Assembly (NCBI GenBank): GCA_017412045.1
Contig: JAFQOX010000128.1
Span: forward strand, 93,012 to 146,181
Source: Clostridia bacterium
GTDB lineage: Bacteria > Bacillota > Clostridia > Oscillospirales > CAG-272
DNA: 53,170 bases
Direction: 5' to 3'
The position numbers were made by a program, and so were the translations under genes. Below the pieces are notes generated by a model that saw nothing but the letters and a program-made list of their open reading frames with translations, made no database searches and had not been told where the DNA came from. Below are positions 40,055 through 48,457 of the stretch, piece by piece (within the stretch, counting starts at the first letter, position 1; each line of letters starts with the position of its first letter).

Positions 40055-40642
40055 ATGCTGATCGGACTGACGGGTATGTCGGGCGCGGGAAAAAGTACGG
40101 TTGCCGCGCTTTTGGAAAAAAAGGGCTTTCGCATCATTGATTGCGATGCGCTCGTGCACGCGCTTTATGAGGATATTCGCTATACCCGATTGATCCGGGA
40201 CGCTTTTGGTGAAGAATACGTATGCGGAACCGCGGTTGACCGAAAAAAACTCGGCGCTCTGGTCTTTTCCGATGCGCAAGCCTTGCGGAAGCTCAACGAC
40301 ACGGTGTCCCCCTTCATCATGCGCGCCGTGACGGAGCGGATCGAGGAGGCGAAGGCGGGCGATGCGTCCGCCGTGCTGGATGCGCCCCTGCTCTTTGAAT
40401 ACGGGCTGGAGTCGTATTGCGATTCCGTGATCGGCGTAACGGCTGATTTGGAAACGGCGGTCAGACGGCTCTGCGCCCGCGACAGCCGTACGGAGGAAGA
40501 AATACGCGCGAGATTGCGCTCGCAGCACGGTGCGTCCTTTTTTCGGGAGCGTTGCGATTACGTGCTGGAAAATAACGGCAGCGAAGAAACGCTCTCGGCT
40601 TCCCTCAACGATATATTGGAAAAAATGTATATATACAGATAA
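40055..40642 (+). CDS. coaE: Dephospho-CoA kinase
   Basis: It performs the final step of coenzyme A synthesis, ATP plus dephospho-CoA. The 195-residue protein has the P-loop GLTGMSGAGKSTVA, the DCDALVHALY segment and VLDAPLLFE. The ATG at 40055 follows CGGAGGAAGG; an in-frame start at 40022 would overlap the upstream stop without a good site. Confidence 0.94.
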   Translation: MLIGLTGMSGAGKSTVAALLEKKGFRIIDCDALVHALYEDIRYTRLIRDAFGEEYVCGTAVDRKKLGALVFSDAQALRKLNDTVSPFIMRAVTERIEEAKAGDASAVLDAPLLFEYGLESYCDSVIGVTADLETAVRRLCARDSRTEEEIRARLRSQHGASFFRERCDYVLENNGSEETLSASLNDILEKMYIYR

Positions 40643-40662
40643 ACGGATAAGGTGGTGCCGAC

Positions 40663-41745
40663 GTGACTCGCATATTGTTCAGAAAACTTTTCCGACTCGG
40701 CGCGCTTGCCGCATTCTTTGCGGTCATGCTGTTTTCAACGGCATCCGGTCACGCGAGGCGCTTCATCGACGCGGGCGCTTATCCGCGTGAATACCGCGCG
40801 CACGTGGAGCAGCACGCGAGCTTTTACGGCATGGAGCCGAATCTGGTTTACGCCATCATCAAGGCGGAAAGCGGCTTCCGTCCGCACGTCGTTTCCTATG
40901 CGGGCGCGGTCGGTCTTATGCAGATCATGCCCGAGACCTATGAAAAGGATATTTGCGGAAAGATCGGCGCGGAAGCGGACGCCTCCCTTTTATACGATCC
41001 CGAAACGAATATACGGGCGGGCGTCTGGTATTTTTCCAGATGGTACGCTTATTACGGCACGTCGGTAGAGGCGTTGGCTGCCTATCACGCCGGCGTCGGC
41101 AACGTCAACAAGTGGCGCGCCGCGGGCTACGTGGACGAATACGGCATTCTGGACGTCGAGCAGATCCCGATCAAGGGTACGCGGAATTACGTGAATACCG
41201 TTCTTTATTATAAATCTCAGTACGACGCGCTTTACGGCACGGTTGCCGAAGCGGGCAAGCGGATCCACGAGAATATCTGTCACGAATGGGCGGTATATTA
41301 CGGCGCGGAGTACGGGATCGATTCCCGCCTGATCCTGGCGGTGATCCGCGCGGAAAGCACCTTCGATCCCGAATGCCTTTCGCATTCCGGCGCGAAAGGA
41401 CTCATGCAGATCCTGCGCTCGACCTATAACGAGGATATCAAGGTCCATTTGAATCTGGAGGAGGATTACGCGGATCTGTCGAACGGAAAATTCAACGTGA
41501 TGTGCGGAACGTACTATCTGAATTGGCTGTCCCGTTATCTGACGGGGACGGAGCAGGTCGTCGCCGCGTATAACGGCGGCATCGGAAACGTGCGGAAATG
41601 GCTGAAAAACGAAGCCTATTCCGCAGACGGAAAGACTCTGATCGTGGAGAACATCCCGAACGAGGGCGTGCGGAATTACGTAAACAAGGTCATGAAATAT
41701 TATAAGGAATACTGCGCGCGTTATCCTGACCGTGTCTCCGGATAA
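40663..41745 (+). CDS. Lytic transglycosylase with two SLT domains
   Basis: It cleaves peptidoglycan glycan strands outside the membrane. The 360-residue protein has a hydrophobic N-terminal segment (about 8-28), then two SLT domains in tandem. The first (about 50-195) has AIIKAESGFRPHVVSYAGAV and GLMQIMPETY; the second (about 215-355) has AVIRAESTFDPECLSHSGAK and GLMQILRSTY. Each keeps the catalytic glutamate in AES and the AAYxxGxGNV motif. Most relatives have one domain, so this looks like an internal duplication. The start is a GTG with AAGGTGG upstream. There is no LysM or other wall-binding module. Confidence 0.9.
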   Translation: MTRILFRKLFRLGALAAFFAVMLFSTASGHARRFIDAGAYPREYRAHVEQHASFYGMEPNLVYAIIKAESGFRPHVVSYAGAVGLMQIMPETYEKDICGKIGAEADASLLYDPETNIRAGVWYFSRWYAYYGTSVEALAAYHAGVGNVNKWRAAGYVDEYGILDVEQIPIKGTRNYVNTVLYYKSQYDALYGTVAEAGKRIHENICHEWAVYYGAEYGIDSRLILAVIRAESTFDPECLSHSGAKGLMQILRSTYNEDIKVHLNLEEDYADLSNGKFNVMCGTYYLNWLSRYLTGTEQVVAAYNGGIGNVRKWLKNEAYSADGKTLIVENIPNEGVRNYVNKVMKYYKEYCARYPDRVSG

Positions 41746-41788
41746 GCATTTGAAAATCGAAAATTTTTTTAGAGAAAGGAAATATATT

Positions 41789-43189
41789 ATGTCAGAAACC
41801 AAATCTCAAGCACAGCTTCTCAAGGAACAGCTCTTTTATAAGGCGCAAAATACTTATAACGCGCTTTCCGACGAGGACATCAGCGCGGCGTACGATTACG
41901 CCGAGGGCTACAAAAAGTATCTGGATGCAGGCAAAATCGAGAGAGAATGTGTGAAGGAAAGCATCAAAATGCTCGAGGCGGACGGCTTTACGCCCTATAC
42001 CTTCGGTATGCCCGTGACCGCAGGCGGTAAGTACTACTACAACAACCGCGGCAAGGGTCTTTCCGCTTTCGTGATCGGTACCGAAAGCATCGAAAACGGC
42101 GTATATTTCGCCGCTTCCCACATCGATTCTCCCCGTGTCGACCTCAAGGCGCATCCGCTCTATGAGGCTGACGGTCTCGGCTATCTCAAGACGCATTACT
42201 ACGGCGGCATCAAAAAATACCAGTGGACGGCAATTCCGCTCGCGCTCCACGGCTCCGTCGTCAAGGCTGACGGCTCCGTCGTGGATATCGTCATCGGCGA
42301 GGACGATTCCGATCCCGTATTCTATATCGACGACCTTCTCCCCCATCTCGCGGCGGATCAGATGAAGAAGCCCATGAAGGACGCGATCGCAGGCGAGCAG
42401 CTCAACATTCTTTCCGGCTCCAAGCCCTTCGAAAGAAATCTTCCCGAGGGCGTCAAGCTCAATATCATGAAGATCCTGTATGACAAATACGGCATGACGG
42501 AAGCGGATTTCATCAGCGCGGAGATCGCCGCCGTTCCTACCTTCAAGGCGCGTGACGTCGGCTTTGACAGAAGCCTGATCGGCTCCTACGGTCACGACGA
42601 CCGCGTTTGCGCGTATCCCTCTCTCACCGCTCTGATGGCGGTCAAGAATCCTCAGCATACCATTATGGCGATTCTTGCCGATAAGGAAGAGGTCGGCTCC
42701 GACGGTAACACCGGTATGCAGAGCGTGATGTATTTCGACGTTATCAACGACCTCGCGAGAACCTTCGGCGTTTCCGATATCGTCGTCAGAGCCAATTCCA
42801 AGTGCCTCTCCTCCGACGTAAACGCCGCTTTCGATCCCAACTTCCCCGAGGTTTCCGAAAGAAGAAACTCCTGCTTCGTCAACAACGGCGTCGTTATCAC
42901 CAAGTATACCGGCGCGAAGGGTAAATCCGGCACGAACGATGCCTCCGCTGAATTTGCGGGCTATATCCGCAACCTTCTGGACGCGAAGGGCATCGTCTGG
43001 CAGACCTCCGAGCTCGGTAAGATCGACCAGGGCGGCGGCGGTACGGTTGCGAAATATATTGCAAAGCACAATATCGACGTGATCGACCTCGGCGTACCGG
43101 TGCTCTCCATGCACGCGCCCTACGAAGTCGTTTCCAAGACCGACGTTTATATGGTTCACAAAGCGCTCGTCGCTTTCTTCGGTGCATAA
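41789..43189 (+). CDS. M18-family aminopeptidase
   Basis: A cytoplasmic zinc aminopeptidase of 466 residues. Metal-binding segments are visible: ASHIDSPRVDLK, DKEEVGSDGNTGMQS and the C-terminal PVLSMHAPYEV. Members remove N-terminal, often acidic, residues from peptides. The ATG at 41789 follows GAAAGGAAA; the longer frame to 41732 is not supported. It may be co-transcribed with the transglycosylase gene, 43 bases upstream. Confidence 0.94.
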   Translation: MSETKSQAQLLKEQLFYKAQNTYNALSDEDISAAYDYAEGYKKYLDAGKIERECVKESIKMLEADGFTPYTFGMPVTAGGKYYYNNRGKGLSAFVIGTESIENGVYFAASHIDSPRVDLKAHPLYEADGLGYLKTHYYGGIKKYQWTAIPLALHGSVVKADGSVVDIVIGEDDSDPVFYIDDLLPHLAADQMKKPMKDAIAGEQLNILSGSKPFERNLPEGVKLNIMKILYDKYGMTEADFISAEIAAVPTFKARDVGFDRSLIGSYGHDDRVCAYPSLTALMAVKNPQHTIMAILADKEEVGSDGNTGMQSVMYFDVINDLARTFGVSDIVVRANSKCLSSDVNAAFDPNFPEVSERRNSCFVNNGVVITKYTGAKGKSGTNDASAEFAGYIRNLLDAKGIVWQTSELGKIDQGGGGTVAKYIAKHNIDVIDLGVPVLSMHAPYEVVSKTDVYMVHKALVAFFGA

Positions 43190-43202
43190 TCCGATTGCAT
43201 TT

Positions 43203-43230
43203 TGCCCAATCTCCCACGGGAGGTTGGGCA
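43203..43230 (+). terminator. Terminator after the M18 gene
   Basis: TGCCCAATCTCCC and GGGAGGTTGGGCA form a 13-base-pair stem (one T-G pair) with a two-base turn, followed by TTTTCTCTTC. Confidence 0.8.
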
Positions 43231-43319
43231 TTTTCTCTTCTCTGTCATACTTTTCGGCTTTCGTGCATATGATGGCTCATGTATAAGCTCATATATCAAT
43301 GGAAAATCGGAGGAAACTC

Positions 43320-44249
43320 ATGAATACACAAATGTACAAACCCGAAGGCTTTTTCGCGGGACAGGACGGAAGAGAAACGTTTTATTCGCAGAGCGCGCTG
43401 GAAAAGGCGGCGGCAACGGGGAAGATATTGGAAGCGCAGGCTCTGCTCTGCGATGCGGAATTTTCGCTCTACGTGGATCTGGGCTCGATGAAGGGCAAGA
43501 TCCCGCGTTCGGAGGCGGCGTACCAGCCGTCGGGGGAAGAGATCAAGGACATTGCCGTCATTACGCGCGTGGGCAAAACGGTCGCTTTCAAGGTGATCGG
43601 CTTTTCTCTTGAAAACGGAGAAACGGTTGCCCTCCTCTCCCGAAAGGCGGCGCAGAAGGCATGCATGGAAAATTATCTGATGACACTCTGCCCCGGCGAC
43701 GTCGTGGATGCGCAGATCACTCATCTGGAGCCGTTCGGCGCTTTCGTCGATATCGGCTGCGGCGTCGTTTCCCTGCTCTCCATCGACTGTATTTCCGTAT
43801 CGCGCATTTCCCATCCGCGCGATCGCTTTTATACGGGTATGCCCATCAAGGCGGTGATCAAAAATATCGATTACGATAGCCTTCGTATTTACGTTTCACA
43901 TAAGGAGCTGCTCGGAACGTGGGAGGAGAACGTATCGAAATTCGAGGTCGGTCAGACGGTTGCGGGCATCGTGCGCAGCATAGAGCCATACGGTATTTTC
44001 GTGGAATTGACTCCCAATCTCGCAGGACTTGCGGAATATCGGGAGGGCGTTTTGCCCGGACAGCGCGCGGCGGTATACATAAAGAACATCATTCCCGAAA
44101 AAATGAAGGTGAAGCTGGTTCTGGTGGATGCCTACGGTAGCGCCGCGCCGACGGACTATCGGCTGGATTATTTCGAAACGGGCACTCATATCGATCGCTT
44201 CGTCTATTCTCCCGCCGCTTGCGAGAGAAGAGTTGAAACGAATTTTTGA
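43320..44249 (+). CDS. S1-domain RNA-binding protein
   Basis: A 309-residue protein containing three S1-type oligonucleotide-binding folds: one N-terminal (LYVDLGSMKGKIPRSEA), one central (DVVDAQITHLEPFGAFVDIG) and one C-terminal (GQTVAGIVRSIEPYGIFVEL). It resembles short S1 homologues of Firmicutes whose function is unclear; possible roles are in translation or RNA decay. The organism also has S1 repeats fused to IspH, so this may be a specialised paralogue. CGGAGGAA precedes the ATG. Confidence 0.87.
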   Translation: MNTQMYKPEGFFAGQDGRETFYSQSALEKAAATGKILEAQALLCDAEFSLYVDLGSMKGKIPRSEAAYQPSGEEIKDIAVITRVGKTVAFKVIGFSLENGETVALLSRKAAQKACMENYLMTLCPGDVVDAQITHLEPFGAFVDIGCGVVSLLSIDCISVSRISHPRDRFYTGMPIKAVIKNIDYDSLRIYVSHKELLGTWEENVSKFEVGQTVAGIVRSIEPYGIFVELTPNLAGLAEYREGVLPGQRAAVYIKNIIPEKMKVKLVLVDAYGSAAPTDYRLDYFETGTHIDRFVYSPAACERRVETNF

Positions 44250-44285
44250 CCATTGGAGAGACCTGACTCAATTTGCTGAACGCTT

Positions 44286-44335
44286 CAAACAAAAAACACT
44301 TGCAACCATTATGGAATGCAAGTGTTTTTTGTTTG
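44286..44335. terminator. Strong bidirectional terminator between convergent operons
   Basis: A perfect 19-base-pair stem joins CAAACAAAAAACACTTGCA (44286-44304) and its reverse complement (44317-44335) around a 12-base loop. Runs of A and T within the stem serve both strands: the S1-domain gene and trkH. Confidence 0.9.
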
Positions 44336-44431
44336 GATTGTTAATCAATTGGAAGCATTTCCCGAATTTGAGGCGGACCTCTTTCTGTTTGCTTGCTTTG
44401 CGCAAATTATCCTGAATGAGACGGCTCTGCG

Positions 44432-45964
44432 TTACCAATATTTTTTCGGAATCGTCTCGTCGGACTTGAGGTCTTGCTTTTTGAGCTGGTTCAGCTTTCT
44501 TTTTCTTGCCAGCTTTTTCTGCTCGCGGATTTTTTTCCACGTGAAGGGGGAGAAAAGGATCATCATGGGCATGATCTCCAATCTGCCGAACAGCATGTTG
44601 AGCGCAAGCAGGAATTGTGAAAAGAGCGAATAGCCGGAAAAATTTCCCGTGGGACCGACCTCCTTGAGACCGGGACCGATATTGTTGAGGCAAGCAATGG
44701 TTGCGGTGAGGTTGGTTTCCAGACTGTATCCGTCGATGGAAATGATGAAGGTGGTAAAGACCAGCAGCAACAGATAGAGCGCGAGATAACCGATGGCGGA
44801 GCGAACGACATCCTCTTCAACGGGCTCTCCGTCCAGCCGCACCACGTTGACGGATTTGGGGCGCAGTACGTGGCGGATTTCCCGAAGCGTGCCTTTGCAG
44901 ATGAGAATGACGCGTGAAATTTTAAGACCTCCGGCGGTGGAGCCTGCGCAGGAGCCCATTAACATAAGGAGTATGAGGATGCTTTGGGAAAGCGCCGGCC
45001 AAAGATTGAAATCTGCGGTCGCAAATCCGCAGGTGGAGATGATCGTGGTGACCTGAAAGAACGCGGTGCGAATGCAATCGCCTGCATTTTCAAACAGCTT
45101 CCATGTATTGGCGGCGATGGCAACGGTTGAAATCAAGCAAATTGCAAGGAAGGTATAAAGCTCTTCATTTTTGCGGATCTCGCTCCATCGCTTGATAATC
45201 ATAAAGTAATAGAGATTGAAATTAATGCCGAAAAGGAGCATGAAGATCGCTATTACCCATTCTACGGCGGGATTGTTGTAGCCTGCGATGGAATTATTGA
45301 GTACGGAGAAGCCGCCCGTGCCCGCCGTGGCGAAGGCGTTGACTGAGGCGTGATAAGCATCCATTCCGCAAAGCAGAAGAATGAAAAACAGGAGCACCGT
45401 CATAACGACGTAGATTCCGTAAAGGATGAGCGCAGAATTTTGCATTTTCGGAACGAGCTTCCCCTTGGTGGGACCGGGGACCTCGGCGCGCATAAGATAC
45501 ATGGTCTGACCGCCTGCGAGAGGCAGGATTGCAAGCATGAAAACCAGAACGCCCATACCGCCGATCCAATGCGTAAAGCTGCGCCAAAACAGAATGCTTT
45601 TCGGAAGGCTTTCGATTTCCGTCAGTATGGAAGCACCCGTCGTGGTGAATCCCGATGCGGTTTCGAAGAATGCGCTGATGAAATTCGGAATCGTCCCGCT
45701 GGCGACGAAGGGGATCGCGCCGAAAACGGACATGAGCAGCCATGCGCCCGCAACGCAGATGAAACCCTCTTTGGTATAAATTTGCGTATTTTGGGGCTTC
45801 AGAATAATAAAGGGCACGGAGATCAGGATCAGAATTCCGATCGTGATGAGAAAGGGTCGGATGCTTTCTCCGTAAAGCAGGGCGACCAACAGCGGAAAAA
45901 GGAGAAGCCCTGCTTCAATCAGCAATATGATACCTAAAAGGTATCGGATCATTTTCACGTTCAT
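44432..45964 (-). CDS. trkH: TrkH/KtrB-type potassium transporter
   Basis: The membrane pore of a potassium uptake system, 510 residues with about ten membrane helices arranged as four pore repeats. Selectivity-filter-like segments include ASGFTTTGAS, ATAGTGGF, STCGFATADF and CLNNIGPG, and MGSCAGSTAGGLK is typical of TrkH/KtrB. It overlaps trkA by four bases and is surely its partner. Confidence 0.94.
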   Translation of the reverse strand: MNVKMIRYLLGIILLIEAGLLLFPLLVALLYGESIRPFLITIGILILISVPFIILKPQNTQIYTKEGFICVAGAWLLMSVFGAIPFVASGTIPNFISAFFETASGFTTTGASILTEIESLPKSILFWRSFTHWIGGMGVLVFMLAILPLAGGQTMYLMRAEVPGPTKGKLVPKMQNSALILYGIYVVMTVLLFFILLLCGMDAYHASVNAFATAGTGGFSVLNNSIAGYNNPAVEWVIAIFMLLFGINFNLYYFMIIKRWSEIRKNEELYTFLAICLISTVAIAANTWKLFENAGDCIRTAFFQVTTIISTCGFATADFNLWPALSQSILILLMLMGSCAGSTAGGLKISRVILICKGTLREIRHVLRPKSVNVVRLDGEPVEEDVVRSAIGYLALYLLLLVFTTFIISIDGYSLETNLTATIACLNNIGPGLKEVGPTGNFSGYSLFSQFLLALNMLFGRLEIMPMMILFSPFTWKKIREQKKLARKRKLNQLKKQDLKSDETIPKKYW

Positions 45965-47328
45965 ATGCGTAGGATGTCCTTGATGTTTTTCATTTGTCCC
46001 TGTGCCGTTACGATAATGACGATATCTCCGCTGTAAATCTCGTCGTTTCCGTAAGGGATCATGACGCGGTTGTTTCGGACTATGCAGGCGATCAGAATAC
46101 CGTGGCGTTTTTGCAGAAGCCTCAGAGGAATATTCGTAAGACCCTCGATGTCCTTTTTGATTCGGAATTCAAGCGCCTCCATGCGGTCGTTCATAAAGCG
46201 GCTGAGGGATTCGATTTCCGAGGTTTCGTTGCTGCTGGCGTTTGCGACGGCGCGCACGTAGCGAACGATATTATAAACGGTGGAGGTCTGCGGCGAAATG
46301 ATGCTGTCCAGACCTACTTCTCTGAAGAGCTCTGCATACGACATGGAATTGACGCGGGTGATGATTTTACCACTCGAAACGGTTTGCGCGTACATGGAGA
46401 TGAGCACGTTTTCTTCATCGGAATCGGAAATGGCGAGAAATGCATCGATCTGCTCCAGACCTTCCTCCAGCAGGAGCTCCTGCTTGGTTCCGTTATCGCA
46501 AATCACGGTGCAGGGGCAACGCTCGGCAAGCTCGCGGCAACGGACCTTGTCTTTTTCAATGATGGTCATTTTGATTTTGCTTTGATGGAGCATTTTCTGC
46601 AAATAATAGGTCGTACGTCCTCCGCCGACGATCAACACATTTTTGACGGGATCGCTGTAAAGTCCGAACTCCTTCAACAGATGGGGGAGATCTTCTTCCG
46701 AAGCGGTGATGCAAACCTCGTCGCCGGCCTCCAAGTAAAAATCACCTGACGGAATATAGATGATCTCGTCACGCAATACCGCGCATACGAGGAATCCGTA
46801 ATGGAAGATGCCGCGGAGATCAATCAGCTTTTTTCCGCAGAGAGGGGCGTTTTTGGTTATCGTAAATTCAACAAATTCGACTCGTCCGTGACTGAAGGTA
46901 TCAACTTTTGCGACGGATGGAAAACGGAGCATACGGTGGATGGCTTTAGCGACTGCGAGATCGGGGTTCACGGTAAAGGAAAGATTCATTTCTTCTCTCA
47001 TGAAATTCATGAGCTCAGCGTATTCCGGTGTGCGTACACGGGCGATGGTATGCTTTGCGCCGAGCTTTTTTGCGGCGGCACAGGCGAGGATGTTGATTTC
47101 ATCGCTTAGAGTGAGCGCGATCAGGAGATCAGCTTTTTCAGCGCCCGCCTCACGGAGCACGGCGACGTCGGCTCCGTTTCCGGCGATTCCGAAAATATCA
47201 CAAATATTGGATATTTCATTCAAGATGCTTTGATCTGTGTCAATGACGGTGATGCTGTGTCCTTCGGCGGCAAGCTGCTTGCAAATAGCGGCTCCGACGG
47301 TGCCTCCGCCGATGATGATGATTTGCAT
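45961..47328 (-). CDS. trkA: TrkA, regulatory subunit of potassium uptake
   Basis: A cytoplasmic nucleotide-binding protein that gates TrkH. The 455-residue protein is the full TrkA form: two RCK units, the first starting MQIIIIGGGTVGAAICKQLA, the second with VLIVGGGRTTYYLQKML, each followed by a TrkA-C domain. The ATG at 47328 has AGGAGG nearby; the longer frame to 47391 is not supported. It lies downstream of the M50 protease gene in the same direction. Confidence 0.95.
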   Translation of the reverse strand: MQIIIIGGGTVGAAICKQLAAEGHSITVIDTDQSILNEISNICDIFGIAGNGADVAVLREAGAEKADLLIALTLSDEINILACAAAKKLGAKHTIARVRTPEYAELMNFMREEMNLSFTVNPDLAVAKAIHRMLRFPSVAKVDTFSHGRVEFVEFTITKNAPLCGKKLIDLRGIFHYGFLVCAVLRDEIIYIPSGDFYLEAGDEVCITASEEDLPHLLKEFGLYSDPVKNVLIVGGGRTTYYLQKMLHQSKIKMTIIEKDKVRCRELAERCPCTVICDNGTKQELLLEEGLEQIDAFLAISDSDEENVLISMYAQTVSSGKIITRVNSMSYAELFREVGLDSIISPQTSTVYNIVRYVRAVANASSNETSEIESLSRFMNDRMEALEFRIKKDIEGLTNIPLRLLQKRHGILIACIVRNNRVMIPYGNDEIYSGDIVIIVTAQGQMKNIKDILRI

Positions 47329-47338
47329 AGAAAACCTC

Positions 47339-48433
47339 CTATTGATAATTAGCGTATTGTTTGTTGATATAATCGAGCTGATTTTGTTCAAATTCCGCTT
47401 CTGCCCGATACGGCGCTTTTTTGATTTTCAAGCGGAGCTCTGCGAGCGCTTTTTCTGCATTTGCCGTGTCCCTTTTGATCAGGAGCCGATAGGCGTAAGT
47501 TGCTCTGTGAAACGACGCGAACGTACGGAAGGCGGGTGTTTTTTGAATGCTTTCAAGGTATTCGTCCGTACGGTCTGAGAGCGAGCCGTCCGCTTCTTTT
47601 CCGAGGAGGCTTCCCAGATATACGGCTTCGATCTGTAAAACGCCTTTGTAGAGAGGAGCGACGGATTTCGCGTGATCGAGAGCAGAAAATGCGATCTCTC
47701 TTGCCCTTTCATAGTCTCCCGTATCCTCCGCGCGCTCGACGGCGGCGAGGATCTGCCAGAAAATCAGAGGGTTGGAGAGCTCCTCCTTTTCGGGCAGGAA
47801 GAAGAGATCGTCCGGCATATCCGCGGTGCGGATATTCTGCGCGTGCAGAGCGACGTATTCGAGCTGATTCCAAAGGGCGCTTTGGGCAACTTCGCTTTTC
47901 AGTGCCATTTTCAGATTGGTGGCATCGTTGATCATGCTTTTTCCGTTGGTCGGTATGGCGTTCATCAGATTCATGACGAACGACACGAAACCAAAGATAA
48001 AGAGAATCATACGGAGATCCAAGCTCTCCCCTGACAATCCCACGATGATGGGGATCAGGGAGAGGACGCCGCAAAAGAGAATGCCGCCGAGGTTATAAAG
48101 GACGAAGGGAAATTTCCCGTTCTTTTTTCGCGGCGGCGCCATCAGGCATTGACCGCCCGTGCCGGGAATGGACATCCGTCGGATCGCCCATTTGCCTTCT
48201 GCTTTCACCAGCATAAAGGAGAAAACGCGGAAGGAAACGAAGCGGTAGCCCGTCAGAAGTCCGAAGATCAGATGACCGAGCTCGTGCGTGACGATCATAA
48301 AGAGGATCGAGGCAAGCATTGCGAGAATGACCGCAAGAGGGTGCTCGGTCGTTTGTGATAAGAACCAATATATCGCAATGAAATAGATCGCAAGCAGAAC
48401 GGTCGAAAGAATTTTTTTGATTTTTGTTTTCAT
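47339..48433 (-). CDS. M50-family membrane metalloprotease
   Basis: A site-2-protease-like membrane enzyme, 364 residues. The zinc motif HELGH (about 50-54) is inside a membrane segment. About five helices are followed by a cytoplasmic, helical, TPR-like C-terminal half of about 180 residues. The usual third motif NPDG is replaced by NAIPTNGKSMIND, which still supplies an aspartate. Substrate unknown. It lies between the GH2 and trkA genes, with 24 and 10 bases between them, so the four genes probably share one transcript. Confidence 0.85.
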   Translation of the reverse strand: MKTKIKKILSTVLLAIYFIAIYWFLSQTTEHPLAVILAMLASILFMIVTHELGHLIFGLLTGYRFVSFRVFSFMLVKAEGKWAIRRMSIPGTGGQCLMAPPRKKNGKFPFVLYNLGGILFCGVLSLIPIIVGLSGESLDLRMILFIFGFVSFVMNLMNAIPTNGKSMINDATNLKMALKSEVAQSALWNQLEYVALHAQNIRTADMPDDLFFLPEKEELSNPLIFWQILAAVERAEDTGDYERAREIAFSALDHAKSVAPLYKGVLQIEAVYLGSLLGKEADGSLSDRTDEYLESIQKTPAFRTFASFHRATYAYRLLIKRDTANAEKALAELRLKIKKAPYRAEAEFEQNQLDYINKQYANYQ

Positions 48434-48457
48434 CTGAGAGCCCTTTCCCGTAAAAAC

